Origin: Alphaproteobacteria bacterium
GTDB taxonomy: Bacteria; Pseudomonadota; Alphaproteobacteria; Zavarziniales; Zavarziniaceae
Direction of reading: 5' to 3'
Assembly (NCBI GenBank): GCA_021774355.1
Contig: JAJFJE010000168.1
Span: 1 to 20,800 of the forward strand
DNA length: 20,800 bases
Positions 1-8,400 of the stretch are shown here, piece after piece (position 1 is the first letter of the stretch; each line of letters starts with the position of its first letter). Below the pieces are notes generated by a model, which did not search any database, was not told the DNA's origin, and saw only the letters and a program-made list of their open reading frames with translations. A program made the position numbers and the translations under genes.

Positions 1-745
1 GCTCCTCGGTCGCCTCGCCGGCATAGAGCGCCAGCCCCTCGGCATTCTCGCGTACCCGGATCAGCGAAAAGCGGAAATCGGCTTCGACCTTTTCCTGCTG
101 GACGTTCAGGGCAACCAGGCGGTGGCTGACCCAGTGGACCACCAGGGTGCCGATCACGGCATAGGCGATCGCCGCCCAGACCATGAAGCCATAGACCGCG
201 AAGCTGTAGCTGCCAAGGGTGACGGTGATGGCCCCGGACAGGGCCCATAAGATGCCGAGGAAGACCACCAGAGTGACGGCGTTGCGGATGAAGTCCACCG
301 TCAGGCCGAAGGTCCGCTCGACGAATTGGCGGATGTCGTCGGCGATCCGCTGATCGGGGTTGTCGGTCCCGTAATCGGCGAGTTGCAGATTGTAATAGGC
401 CCGGCCGGTCAGCCAGTCGGACATGTAGTGCTCGGTCAGCCAGCGGCGCCAGCGGATGAGAAAGCGCTGGCGCAGGACGTATTGGATGATCAGCACGGCC
501 AGGGCGATGGAAACCAGCACCGTCCAATAAATGATTTCGGAGAAGAAGGCGGCTTCGTCATAGTTCTGGATCGCCTCGAATAAGCGCCCATACCAGTCGT
601 TCAGCAGCTTGTTGACATAGTCGATGCCCAGGCTGATGCCCAGGATGACACCCACGAAAGCAAAGGCCGACCAGCGCTCTTCGGAGCGGAAATAGGGCGC
701 CGTCAGGAACCACACCTGCTTCAGAAATCGCGCAAACCCGCCCAT
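1..745 (-). CDS. YddA/SbmA-BacA-like ABC transporter, membrane domain (partial, N-terminal 248 residues)
   Basis: The gene runs off the left edge, so only the N-terminal membrane domain is visible. My translation from the ATG at 745 (MGGFARFLKQVWF) is open to base 1. It shows the pattern of the COG4178-type ABC exporters that fuse a SbmA/BacA-like or ABC_membrane_2 domain to a C-terminal ATPase: a short helix followed by TAPYFRSEERW, a first membrane segment, NDWYGRLFEAIQNYD, then RWRRWLTEHYMSDWL, DNPDQRIADDIRQF at about residues 120-135, and RENAEGLALYAGE near the cut end. Those conserved blocks are why I prefer the YddA-like exporters over true SbmA/BacA, which lacks an ATPase. The ATPase domain should lie beyond the window and would settle this. 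Substrates of this family are poorly defined; peptide or cobalamin-type cargo is known for relatives. An earlier ATG at 750 is followed at once by TGA, so 745 is the start. Confidence 0.85.
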   Translation of the reverse strand, partial: MGGFARFLKQVWFLTAPYFRSEERWSAFAFVGVILGISLGIDYVNKLLNDWYGRLFEAIQNYDEAAFFSEIIYWTVLVSIALAVLIIQYVLRQRFLIRWRRWLTEHYMSDWLTGRAYYNLQLADYGTDNPDQRIADDIRQFVERTFGLTVDFIRNAVTLVVFLGILWALSGAITVTLGSYSFAVYGFMVWAAIAYAVIGTLVVHWVSHRLVALNVQQEKVEADFRFSLIRVRENAEGLALYAGEATEE

Positions 746-1012
746 CACATCCCCTCGAACGCAGCCATCCCGCGCCGGCGCGCACGGCCCCCCAGCGATC
801 GGTCATAAAGGTGGCGGCATTGGGGCCGCGATTGGCGTCCCTGTCCAGCGTCGTGACGCCTGCAGCGCCGTAATCCCGCCGGACACGAAACCGGCGTCGC
901 GGCGGCGTGCCCCTGCTGCACCGGCGCCCCTAAGCGCCTGATTGAAAACTCGATCTCGCGATCCCGGACGCCGCGCAGCGAAGATCCGGGACGACCGATT
1001 TCCAAGCGGGTT
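746..1012. other. Intergenic stretch, no gene seen
   Basis: This 267-bp gap lies between two genes on the minus strand. The open frames that cross it have no recognisable protein pattern and are typical GC-rich antisense noise. It holds one REP-like inverted repeat (962-991). I could not identify a convincing promoter for the transporter gene. Confidence 0.6.
962..991. repeat. REP-like inverted repeat
   Basis: The arms TCCCGGA (962-968) and TCCGGGA (985-991) are perfect reverse complements around a 16-nt GC-rich loop. The outline, with a GCTGCGCGGCG-type centre on the minus strand, resembles the dispersed intergenic palindromes of many alphaproteobacteria. Copy number cannot be judged from one window. 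Confidence 0.45.
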
Positions 1013-1474
1013 CTACGGCGCCGGGCGGGGGACGCAGTTTTCGATGATCTGGTAGCACTGGGCCAGGCGGTCACCATAATCATTGCCGGGGCCGCCATAG
1101 ACGACCCGCGTCACGACATTATTCCGTAAGGTGAAAGTCGCCCTGCAACTTCTTGTTTCTTCAACATAAGATGGGCCAACGGGAAACCCAAGGCCATAGC
1201 CGAAATTGCCCCCGTAGCCGCCAAATCCGACGCTCGCCCCGGTGCCGTAGGCCGCCGCCTGGCGGCTCTCATAGGTCAGGACCTCTTCCGTCGGCCCGGT
1301 GGCCAGCACGCCGGTGGGCACCCCGGCACAAGAGACGAGGTCGGCCCGGCGCATACCGATCAGGTCGTTCTGGGCATGGATGGCGGCATCCGCCCGGGGA
1401 TTGGCGCAGCCGCCAAGGGCCGCGCCGGCACCGCCCAGGACCAGGGCGAGGGTCAGCAGGGTTGGACGCTTCAT
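1013..1474 (-). CDS. Small putative lipoprotein, possibly BamE/SmpA-like
   Basis: A 153-residue protein beginning MKRPTLLTLALVLGG. A lipoprotein signal peptide ends in the lipobox L20-G21-G22-C23, so Cys23 should be lipidated and the protein anchored to an inner or outer membrane leaflet facing the periplasm. The mature part has a LIGMRRADLVSCAGVP block followed by EVLTYESR, then a Gly/Tyr-rich stretch at roughly residues 75-105, then a strand-like TFTLRNNVVTRVVYGG. The order 'G-x4-DL-x4-GxP ... LxY ... F-x5-V' recalls SmpA/BamE-like small lipoproteins; that is an inference from pattern only. Four further cysteines occur in the mature chain. The reading frame stays open far upstream, but the lipoprotein signal fixes the start at 1474. 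It is divergent from the adenine methylase, with 120 bp between them. Confidence 0.75.
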   Translation of the reverse strand: MKRPTLLTLALVLGGAGAALGGCANPRADAAIHAQNDLIGMRRADLVSCAGVPTGVLATGPTEEVLTYESRQAAAYGTGASVGFGGYGGNFGYGLGFPVGPSYVEETRSCRATFTLRNNVVTRVVYGGPGNDYGDRLAQCYQIIENCVPRPAP

Positions 1475-1594
1475 GCTCGTAATCCCGATTCGGCCAGCGT
1501 GGCCATGGCCCTTATGTGTGGTATTGCCGCGCATTGGCAAGATTGGCCCGGCGGAAAGCCCTATCCTTGAGGCTCGATTCGCCGCCCGCAGGCC

Positions 1595-2437
1595 ATGACC
1601 CTTCCCAAAGCGCCGCCGCTCAAGACACAAGGCATCAAGACCCGGCTGGTTCCCTTCATCCGGAGCCATATCGGGACGATTGGGCCAGGCCGCTGGATCG
1701 AGCCCTTCCTGGGCAGTGGCGCGGTGCTGTTCAACATGGCGCCCGAACGGGCCTTGGTGGCCGACGGCAACAGCCACATCATCGGCTTTTACCGCGCCCT
1801 CCAGGCGGGCAAGATCGGCCCCGACCGCGCCCGCCGCTATCTGGAGCGGGAGGGCGAGCGCCTGGCCCGCGACGGCGAGGCGCATTACTACCGGATCCGG
1901 GACCGCTTCAACGCCGCCGGCGACCCGCTGGACTTCCTGTTCCTGTCCCGCGCCGGGTTCAACGGCATCATGCGCTTCAATCGCCAGGGCGGCTTCAATG
2001 TCCCGTTCTGCCGCAAGCCGCAGCGGTTCTCGCCCGGCCTGATCAGCAAGATCTGCAACCAATTGGCCTGGGCCGCCGCGCGCCTCGACGGTCGCGACTG
2101 GCATTTCGAAACCCTGGACTGGCGGGCCAGCCTGGCCCAGGCGGAAGCGGGCGATCTGGTCTATCTCGACCCGCCCTATGTCGGCCGCCATGCCGATTAT
2201 CACACGCAATGGTCCGAGACCGAGGCGGACGCCCTGGCCGAGGCCCTGAAGCGCCTGCCCTGCCGCTTTGCCTATTCCATGTGGTCGGCCAACCGGCACC
2301 GGGAAAACCCCCATCTGGCGGCCCATTTCGCCGGCTACCGGGTGGTCACCACCAGCCATTTCTACCATGTCGGCGGGACCCTCGCGAATCGCAACGCGAT
2401 GGAGGAGGCCCTGGTGCTGGGCGGGCCCGCGGCTTAG
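1595..2437 (+). CDS. Dam-family (D12 class) DNA adenine-N6 methyltransferase, solitary
   Basis: A 280-residue enzyme that transfers a methyl group from S-adenosylmethionine to N6 of adenine in a short DNA site. The AdoMet-binding motif EPFLGSGAV is at residues 36-44, the catalytic DPPY motif near 192-195, and the class-typical FNG-IMRFNRQGGFNVPF block near 120-135. The N-terminal GIKTRLVPFI replaces the more usual GGK motif I-adjacent block. Length fits the family (about 260-290). No endonuclease, specificity subunit or phage gene is adjacent, so I read it as an orphan methylase; the target site cannot be read from sequence alone. It is not CcrM, which belongs to another methylase class. An in-frame TGA at 1568 limits the choice of start; the ATG at 1595 is the only standard codon before the motifs. 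Its stop lies 4 bp from the stop of the convergent copCD gene. Confidence 0.88.
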   Translation: MTLPKAPPLKTQGIKTRLVPFIRSHIGTIGPGRWIEPFLGSGAVLFNMAPERALVADGNSHIIGFYRALQAGKIGPDRARRYLEREGERLARDGEAHYYRIRDRFNAAGDPLDFLFLSRAGFNGIMRFNRQGGFNVPFCRKPQRFSPGLISKICNQLAWAAARLDGRDWHFETLDWRASLAQAEAGDLVYLDPPYVGRHADYHTQWSETEADALAEALKRLPCRFAYSMWSANRHRENPHLAAHFAGYRVVTTSHFYHVGGTLANRNAMEEALVLGGPAA

Positions 2438-2441
2438 CGCG

Positions 2442-3950
2442 TCACGGCGCGATCGCGACATGGCCGGCCAGCCGGCGCTGGGTGAACGGCCCGCTGCGCA
2501 GGTCTGCAGACACCGTCCACTCCCCTGCCAGGGGCAGGACCAGCCCGTCGACCCGCCACAGGCCGGCCCCTGCCCGCACCGCGTCCCGGCGGATCGGCTC
2601 GAGCCCCGCATCGGGCCAGGCGAAGGACAGGGTGACCTGGTCGGCGGGGCTGTCGGCCGCCAACGCCAGGACCGCCGCCATCGGCCCGACCCGGGCGGGA
2701 TTGAGCGTGATCTCGGCCCGGCCGCCGTCATCCCGGAGCACCGCGACGGCCGCCCTTTCGGCCGGCCGCGGCGGCGGGGTAAACCGCCAGGCCGCGACGA
2801 CGCCGAAGATCGCCAGCATCAGGGCCAGTTCGGCGAGGATCGAGCGCCGCAGCCAGGCGCGCCTTCCGCCCTCCCCCAGGCGCGGCACCAGACGCCAGCG
2901 GTTCACCCCGCCGAGCCCCAGCAGGACCGCAACCAGGGCCAGCTTGACCAGGAGAAGGCGGCCATAATCGGTCGTCCACAGGGCCTCGATACGGTCCAAC
3001 TGGACCGCCGCGAGGGCCACCCCGGTGGCGAGCAGGAGCGCCACCGCAAACGACATCACCCGGGAAAACCGGGCGAGGACGGCAGCCGGCGCGGCGCCCG
3101 CCAGGGGCAACAGCGCCCCGGCCCAGAGCACCACCGCCGCCAGGTGGAGCACGACCACGGCCGGAACGACGCCAAGATGGCCCTGGGTGGCGCCATGGCC
3201 GCTCCACGCCAGGGCGAGCACGGCGCCGGCGGGCGCCGCCAGCGCCAGCAAGCGCCGTTCGGGCGCGGCCACAAGACCGAGGGCACAGGCCGCCGCCACG
3301 CCCAGGGCGGTCACGCCATAGCTGCCGGCCAGCCCGGCCTGCCACGATGCCGCCAGTCCCAGGGCCGCCAGGGGCAGGCCCAGGACGTCGACACCCTGGA
3401 GCCCGAGGGAGGCCAGGGCGGCGGCACTGCCGATGATGAGCAGCGCCGCCACCGGCGCGGCCATGCCGGCCTTCGGCAGGCCCAGCCAGACCCGCGCCGC
3501 CACCGCCCCCAGGCCCAGCGCGACGGCGGCATAGATCGCGACCAGAGACAGCCACAGAGGCGCGGCCGGGCGGCCCGGGGTCGCCACGGCGGCCGCGACC
3601 GCCGCCGACCCGACGGCGAATTGCAGGGTGCCCCCGACCGGATGGCCATCATCCGACACCACCCGCCAGCTCAGGGCATAACCACCGGGCGACAAATGGT
3701 CCGGCAGGGCCACCGCCACCGTGCCGTCGCTCTGCTGCACCTGATCGACCGCCACCACCCGGTTGCCGGGAACAACCAGGCGCATCGCGGCCGGCGACAC
3801 CGCTTCATCGAAGACGAGGAGGAGGCGCCGGGGCGCCTCCTCCAGCACCGCGCCGTCGGCCGGCGTGCTGCCGATCAAGGCAGCGTGGCCATAGGCCGGC
3901 ACGGCCCATAGCGTGGCCAGAAGCAGCACTATCCGGCGCCATGCGGTCAC
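2442..3950 (-). CDS. CopC-CopD fusion copper transport/resistance protein
   Basis: A 502-residue YcnJ-like fusion. After a signal peptide (residues 1-21, ending PAYG) the mature chain starts with His22, the N-terminal ligand of the CopC copper(II) site. Residues 22-112 are a CopC domain with LIGSTPADGAVLEEAP, FDEAV, and SDDGHPVGG; Asp101 and His103 match the other known CopC ligands (Asp-Gly-His). From about 130 to 410 there are roughly eight membrane helices of a CopD domain, and a further extracytoplasmic tail follows (residues ~415-502). The family moves copper between periplasm and cytoplasm and is linked to copper uptake in several bacteria. I place the start at the GTG at 3950, which overlaps the TGA of the upstream gene (GTGA); the open frame extends further up but without signal-peptide sequence. 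It is the last gene of the copper cluster. Confidence 0.92.
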   Translation of the reverse strand: MTAWRRIVLLLATLWAVPAYGHAALIGSTPADGAVLEEAPRRLLLVFDEAVSPAAMRLVVPGNRVVAVDQVQQSDGTVAVALPDHLSPGGYALSWRVVSDDGHPVGGTLQFAVGSAAVAAAVATPGRPAAPLWLSLVAIYAAVALGLGAVAARVWLGLPKAGMAAPVAALLIIGSAAALASLGLQGVDVLGLPLAALGLAASWQAGLAGSYGVTALGVAAACALGLVAAPERRLLALAAPAGAVLALAWSGHGATQGHLGVVPAVVVLHLAAVVLWAGALLPLAGAAPAAVLARFSRVMSFAVALLLATGVALAAVQLDRIEALWTTDYGRLLLVKLALVAVLLGLGGVNRWRLVPRLGEGGRRAWLRRSILAELALMLAIFGVVAAWRFTPPPRPAERAAVAVLRDDGGRAEITLNPARVGPMAAVLALAADSPADQVTLSFAWPDAGLEPIRRDAVRAGAGLWRVDGLVLPLAGEWTVSADLRSGPFTQRRLAGHVAIAP

Positions 3951-4390
3951 GGTTCCGGGTCTCCGCCCTCCATCCGCATGATTCCGTCGAAGCCGGCGAA
4001 CAGGGCGATCCGGGCGGGGTCCTCGCCCTGCTCGGCCTGGCGCACGGCGGCCGCGAGGCGGGCGGCCTGTTCGGCCGGCAGGCCCAGTCCCGACAGCCCC
4101 CCGGCCGCGGTCAGGGCATCGCCGGCACAGAGCACCAGGGTCCAGCCGCCCTTGTCCCGGCGCAGCAGCGCCCGGCCGCCCCGGTCCCGATCGGTCCAGC
4201 CGGCCACCGCATAGCCATCGACCACGGCGACCGGGCCGACCACCAGGGCCTCGCTGGTCGCGCCAAAGCGGCCGTCGATCAGCGCGAGAATCCGCGCCTG
4301 GTCGGCCGTGGTCGCCTGGGCCGTCATAGCCTGGTTTGGCAGCGCCCAGACCAGGGCCCCGGCCAGGAGCAGAAGGGCCGGGCGGGTCAT
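3947..4390 (-). CDS. Small secreted protein of the copper cluster (copper uptake system-associated type)
   Basis: A 147-residue protein with a clear signal peptide (MTRPALLLLAGALVWALPNQ, cleavage near residue 25), so it is probably periplasmic. The mature part reads DQARILALIDGRFG, then VVGPVAVVDGYAVAGWTDRDRGGRALLRR and GWTLVLCAGDALT, with one cysteine near residue 88, and a helical C-terminus ending in an acidic tail. I know this type as the 'copper uptake system-associated' proteins found beside YcnI and CopCD in alphaproteobacteria; its biochemical role is not established to my knowledge. Both ends overlap neighbours by 4 nt: its ATG (4390-4388) lies in the ycnI stop, and its TGA in the copCD start. 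That indicates translational coupling within the copper operon. Confidence 0.72.
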   Translation of the reverse strand: MTRPALLLLAGALVWALPNQAMTAQATTADQARILALIDGRFGATSEALVVGPVAVVDGYAVAGWTDRDRGGRALLRRDKGGWTLVLCAGDALTAAGGLSGLGLPAEQAARLAAAVRQAEQGEDPARIALFAGFDGIMRMEGGDPEP

Positions 4391-4923
4391 TCGTCGTCAC
4401 CGTCGGCGGCTGCCGGCAGGAGTGTCAGCCCCGGCGCCGGATTCTTGTAGTCGTCGTCGGTGCTGCCTGGAGCCGGGATCTCGATCCAGCGGACGGCGCC
4501 GGTCTCGCAGGTCTGGACCACCGGGAAATAGAGCATCGCGCCGGGCTCGAGATCCGCCGCCAGGCTCGTCGTGAAGACGAACTCGTCATAGAAGGCGTCG
4601 GGCAAATTGCCGCCGCTCCAGACGATCTCGGTGACGCCCTCGGTCCGGGGGGCACCATGAAGCTGGTGGGGCCTGGCGTATTTGCCCTTCACCACCTTCA
4701 GCGTCCAGCCCGCCTTGGGCATGGGCTTCACCCCCACCACCCCTTCCGGAATCCGGATGTGCAGGCCGATCGTGGCCGACCCGGCACAGCCGTGGGGCAC
4801 GCGCAGCACGGCTTTGTAGGCGCCGCCCACCGGCGCCGATGGCGTCTCGAAACTGATATGGGCAAAGGCCGAACCGGTGCCGGCCAGCAGCACGGCAGCG
4901 GCTGCGAAAAAAGTCTTGAACAT
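4387..4923 (-). CDS. YcnI family copper-binding protein (DUF1775)
   Basis: A 178-residue secreted protein. The signal peptide MFKTFFAAAAVLLAGTGSAFA is followed by His22, so the mature protein starts HISFETPSAPVGG; YcnI proteins bind copper(II) through this N-terminal histidine (a mono-histidine brace) with a conserved Glu and Trp. Other family features visible are RVPHGCAGSATIGLHIRIPEG (residues ~41-60), VKPMPKAGWTLK, and a second cysteine in VQTCETG near residue 140 that could pair with Cys46. DUF1775 domains act in the periplasm as copper carriers, probably delivering to the CopC/CopD partner encoded two genes downstream. The start ATG is preceded by GAGGA at a spacing of about 8 nt. The ycnI stop overlaps the next start by 4 nt. 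No C-terminal membrane anchor is present, unlike Gram-positive YcnI. Confidence 0.92.
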   Translation of the reverse strand: MFKTFFAAAAVLLAGTGSAFAHISFETPSAPVGGAYKAVLRVPHGCAGSATIGLHIRIPEGVVGVKPMPKAGWTLKVVKGKYARPHQLHGAPRTEGVTEIVWSGGNLPDAFYDEFVFTTSLAADLEPGAMLYFPVVQTCETGAVRWIEIPAPGSTDDDYKNPAPGLTLLPAAADGDDE

Positions 4924-5007
4924 GGCATCATCCTCGCCGGCCTCAGCCGGACCATCGCTAGACCAAGCCCGGCAGCACCTGGCCGCCGGACGCGCATGAC
5001 AGGCTGG

Positions 5008-5400
5008 TCAGATGGTCGGTGGGCCGCGCGCGGCATAGGGCTCGTCGGCCGCATCGCCCCGGCTGCCTTGCCGGTCGCCCGGCAGGGGCAGCGACCGCTC
5101 CGCCTGTCGCAGCGGCGGCGCAGCCACGGCACGGGGCGCCGGGGGCAGATAGCCCCCGAGCATCAGGCAGCCGGCACTGCAGCAATCGGGCAGACGGGGG
5201 GCGGCCGGATGGTCGCCGCGCCGGCTGTCGGACGGGGCCGCCGGGCTGCACAGCGGATTGCCCAGAACGTCGTAGCGGATCGGCAGGGGATGGCTGCCCA
5301 GCGCCCAGGCCGAGACGGCGGCCTGGAGCAGCAGCAGCAGCACCGCCAGCACCGGCCAGGACCGTTTCCCTCGCATTTGCCGCACTTGAACCACGCGCAT
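5008..5400 (-). CDS. DUF2946-like small Cys/His protein at head of copper cluster
   Basis: A 130-residue protein with a basic start (MRVVQVRQMRGKRSW) and one hydrophobic segment, PVLAVLLLLLQAAVSAWALG (residues 16-35), which is either a signal peptide or a membrane anchor. After it come LGNPLCSP and HPAAPRLPDCCSAGCLMLGG (residues ~65-84), a Cys/His cluster reminiscent of the DUF2946 proteins that accompany copper genes. The C-terminal 50 residues are Pro/Arg-rich and low in pattern. It precedes ycnI by 84 bp on the same strand and follows mfd by 56 bp. Assignment to DUF2946 is tentative. ATG at 5400 has a GGGGA upstream; an alternative ATG lies eight codons in. If it binds copper, the CC-x3-C group is the obvious site, but that is inference. 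Confidence 0.62.
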   Translation of the reverse strand: MRVVQVRQMRGKRSWPVLAVLLLLLQAAVSAWALGSHPLPIRYDVLGNPLCSPAAPSDSRRGDHPAAPRLPDCCSAGCLMLGGYLPPAPRAVAAPPLRQAERSLPLPGDRQGSRGDAADEPYAARGPPTI

Positions 5401-5456
5401 CGTCCCCCGGAGGCCGGGTCACCCTAGCACCCTATGCCGCTATTCCAAAGCCGCTC

Positions 5457-8400
5457 TCAACCTGTCCTTGCAGGGGCTGCGAGCGGCGGGCCTGCGGCGC
5501 TTTCTGCAATCTCCGCCAGCTTGGCGGTCAGCCGGAAGGCGCCGGCCAGGCGTTCGGTCGGATCGGCCCAATGTTCGAGATAGACAAGCTTCTGGTCGGG
5601 GCGCAGCCGGGCGGTCGAGCGCAGCCGCGACAGGTAGTCGACCAGCCCCGCGGGATTGGCAAAGCTGTTGCCGCGGAAGGCGACGGTGGCGCCCTTGGGG
5701 CCGGCGTCCAGCTTCTCGATCCCGGCGCGCTTGGCCAGGCCCTTCATCTCGACGATCTTCAGCAGATTGGCCAGGTCGTCGGGGATCGGTCCGAAGCGGT
5801 CGATCAGTTCGGCGGCAAAGCCGTCGATCTCCTCGCGGCTCGCCAGCCGGGCGATTCGCCGGTAGAGCTGCAGGCGCAGATCGAGATCGCCGACATAGCC
5901 GTCGGGGATCAGCACCGCGGCGCCGACCGCGATCTGCGGCGACCAGTCCTCCGGGGCCGCGGCCTCGTCCAGGGTCCCGCCGGCCAGCCGGACCTTGGCG
6001 ATCGCCTCCTCCAGCATCTCCTGGTACAGCTCGAAGCCGACCTCGCGGATGTGACCCGATTGTTCCGCGCCCAGCAGATTGCCGGCACCGCGAATGTCGA
6101 GATCGTGGCTGGCCAGGGTGAAGCCGGCGCCCAGTTCGTCCAGGCTCTGCAACACGTCCAGCCGCTTTTCGGCGGTGACGCTCAGCTTCTGCCTGGGCGC
6201 CAGGGTCAGATAGGCAAAGGCCCGGTTCTTGGACCGGCCGATGCGGCCGCGGATCTGGTACAGCTGGGCCAGGCCGAACATGTCGGCACGGTGGACGATC
6301 AGGGTATTGGCGGTCGGGATATCGAGGCCCGATTCGACGATGGTGGTCGACAGCAAGACGTCGTAGCGCCCGTCGTAAAAGGCCGTCATGACGTCATCCA
6401 GTTCGCCCGGCGGCAACTGGCCATGGGCGGCGATCACCTTCACCTCCGGGACCTCGGCGCGCAGGAAGGCGGCAATCTCGTCCAGGTCGGAAATTCGCGG
6501 TACGACATAGAAGCACTGCCCGCCGCGATAATGCTCGCGCAGGATCGCCTCGCGGATCACCACCGGGTCGAAGGGCATGACAAAGGTGCGCACGGCCAGC
6601 CGGTCGACCGGGGCGGTGGCGATGATCGACAGCTCGCGCACCCCCGACATGGCCAGTTGAAGGGTGCGCGGGATCGGCGTCGCGGTCAGGGTCAGGACGT
6701 GGACGTCGGCCTTAAGCTGTTTCAGCCGCTCCTTGTGATTGACCCCGAAATGCTGCTCCTCGTCGACGATCAGCAGCCCGAGATCGCGGAATTTCAGCCC
6801 TTTGCCCAGCAGGGCATGGGTCCCGATGACGATATCGACCGCGCCGTCGGCCAGGCCCTGCTTGACCTCCGCCGCCTCCTTGGCGCCGACCAGGCGGGAC
6901 AATTGGCCGACCCGCACCGGCTGGCCGGCGAAGCGGTCGGTGAAGGTCTTGTGGTGCTGGCGGCAGAGCAGCGTCGTCGGGCAGATCACCGCCACCTGGT
7001 GGCCGGACAGGGCCGAGACGAAGGCGGCACGCAAGGCGACCTCTGTCTTGCCGAAGCCGACATCGCCGCAAACCAGCCGGTCCATCGGCCGCCCCGAGGC
7101 CAGATCGGACAGCACTTCGGCAATCGCCTTCAACTGGTCCTCGGTCTCCTCATAGGGAAAGCGGGCGCAGAATTCCTGGTACAGGCCTTCCGGGGCGTCC
7201 AGCGGCTCGGCCAGGCGCAGGGCGCGGGCGGCCGCGATGTCGATCAGGTGGGTGGCGATCTCGCGGATGCGCTTCTTCAGCCGGGCCTTGCGCGCCTGCC
7301 AGGCGCCGCCGCCCAGCCTGTCGAGTTGCACCTCGCTGCCGTCGACCGCACCATAGCGCGACAGCAATTCGATATTCTCGACCGGCAGGTAGAGCTTGCC
7401 GCCATCATAGGCGAGGTGCAGGCAGTCATGGGGGGCGCCCACCACCTCGATCGTGGTCAGGCCCTCGAAGCGGCCGATGCCATGGTCGACATGGACCACC
7501 AGGTCGCCCGGGCTGAGCAGCGCCGCATCGGACAGGAACTGGTCGGCCCGGCGGGTCCGCCGGCCGCCCCGCACCAGGCGGTCGCCCAGCAAATCCTGCT
7601 CGGTGATCACCGCCAGATCGTCGGTCTCGAAGCCGCGTTCGATACCCAGCACGGCAATGGCGACCGTGCCCGGACGCAGGGCCTTGAGGCCGCGGATGCT
7701 GTCGACCGGGACCAGCGGGGCGATGCCATGTTCGCCCAGCACCATCTGCAGCCGTTCGCGCGACCCCTGGGTCGCCGCCGCAATGACCGGCCGCTTGTGG
7801 CTGCCGATCAGGGCCGCCAGATGGGCCGCCACCGCGTCATACGGGTTGGCGCCCTGCGCCCGTTCCGGTGCGAAGTCGCGGCCGGGGCGGGCCGCCAGGT
7901 CGGCCGCCGCACCGGGTACGGCGAAGGCCGCGAACTGCCGGACCCGGCGCCGCGCCAGGACCGCATCGAAGGCCCCGTCCGTGAGATAGAGCTGGTCCGG
8001 GGGCAGCGGCCGATAGGTCGTGCCGGCGCTGGCCTTGCTGTCGCGCGGGGCGGTGCGCGCGGCGAAATAATCGGCGACCAGGGCCAGCCGTGCCGCAGCC
8101 GCGGCATCGACCTGGCCGTCCAGGGTGACCAGGGCGTCGGGCAGATAGTCGAACAGGCTATCCAGCTTTGGATAGAACAGGGGCAGCCAATGTTCGACCC
8201 CGGCATGGCGCCGCCCGGCCGAGACCGCTTCATAGAGCGGGTCGTCATCGGTGATGGTGCCGAAGCGCTCGACATAGCCCTGGCGGAAGCGGCGGATGGC
8301 GTCGCGGTCGAAGGGCACTTCGCTGGCCGGGATCAGGGCCAGTTCGGCGGCGCTGCCGGTGCTGCGCTGGCTCGCGGGGTCGAACGGCCGGATGGTCTCG

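Noticed and set aside
1475..2731. Long N-terminal extension of the lipoprotein frame
   Set aside because: It runs antisense through the methylase and has no conserved protein; the lipoprotein signal begins at 1474.
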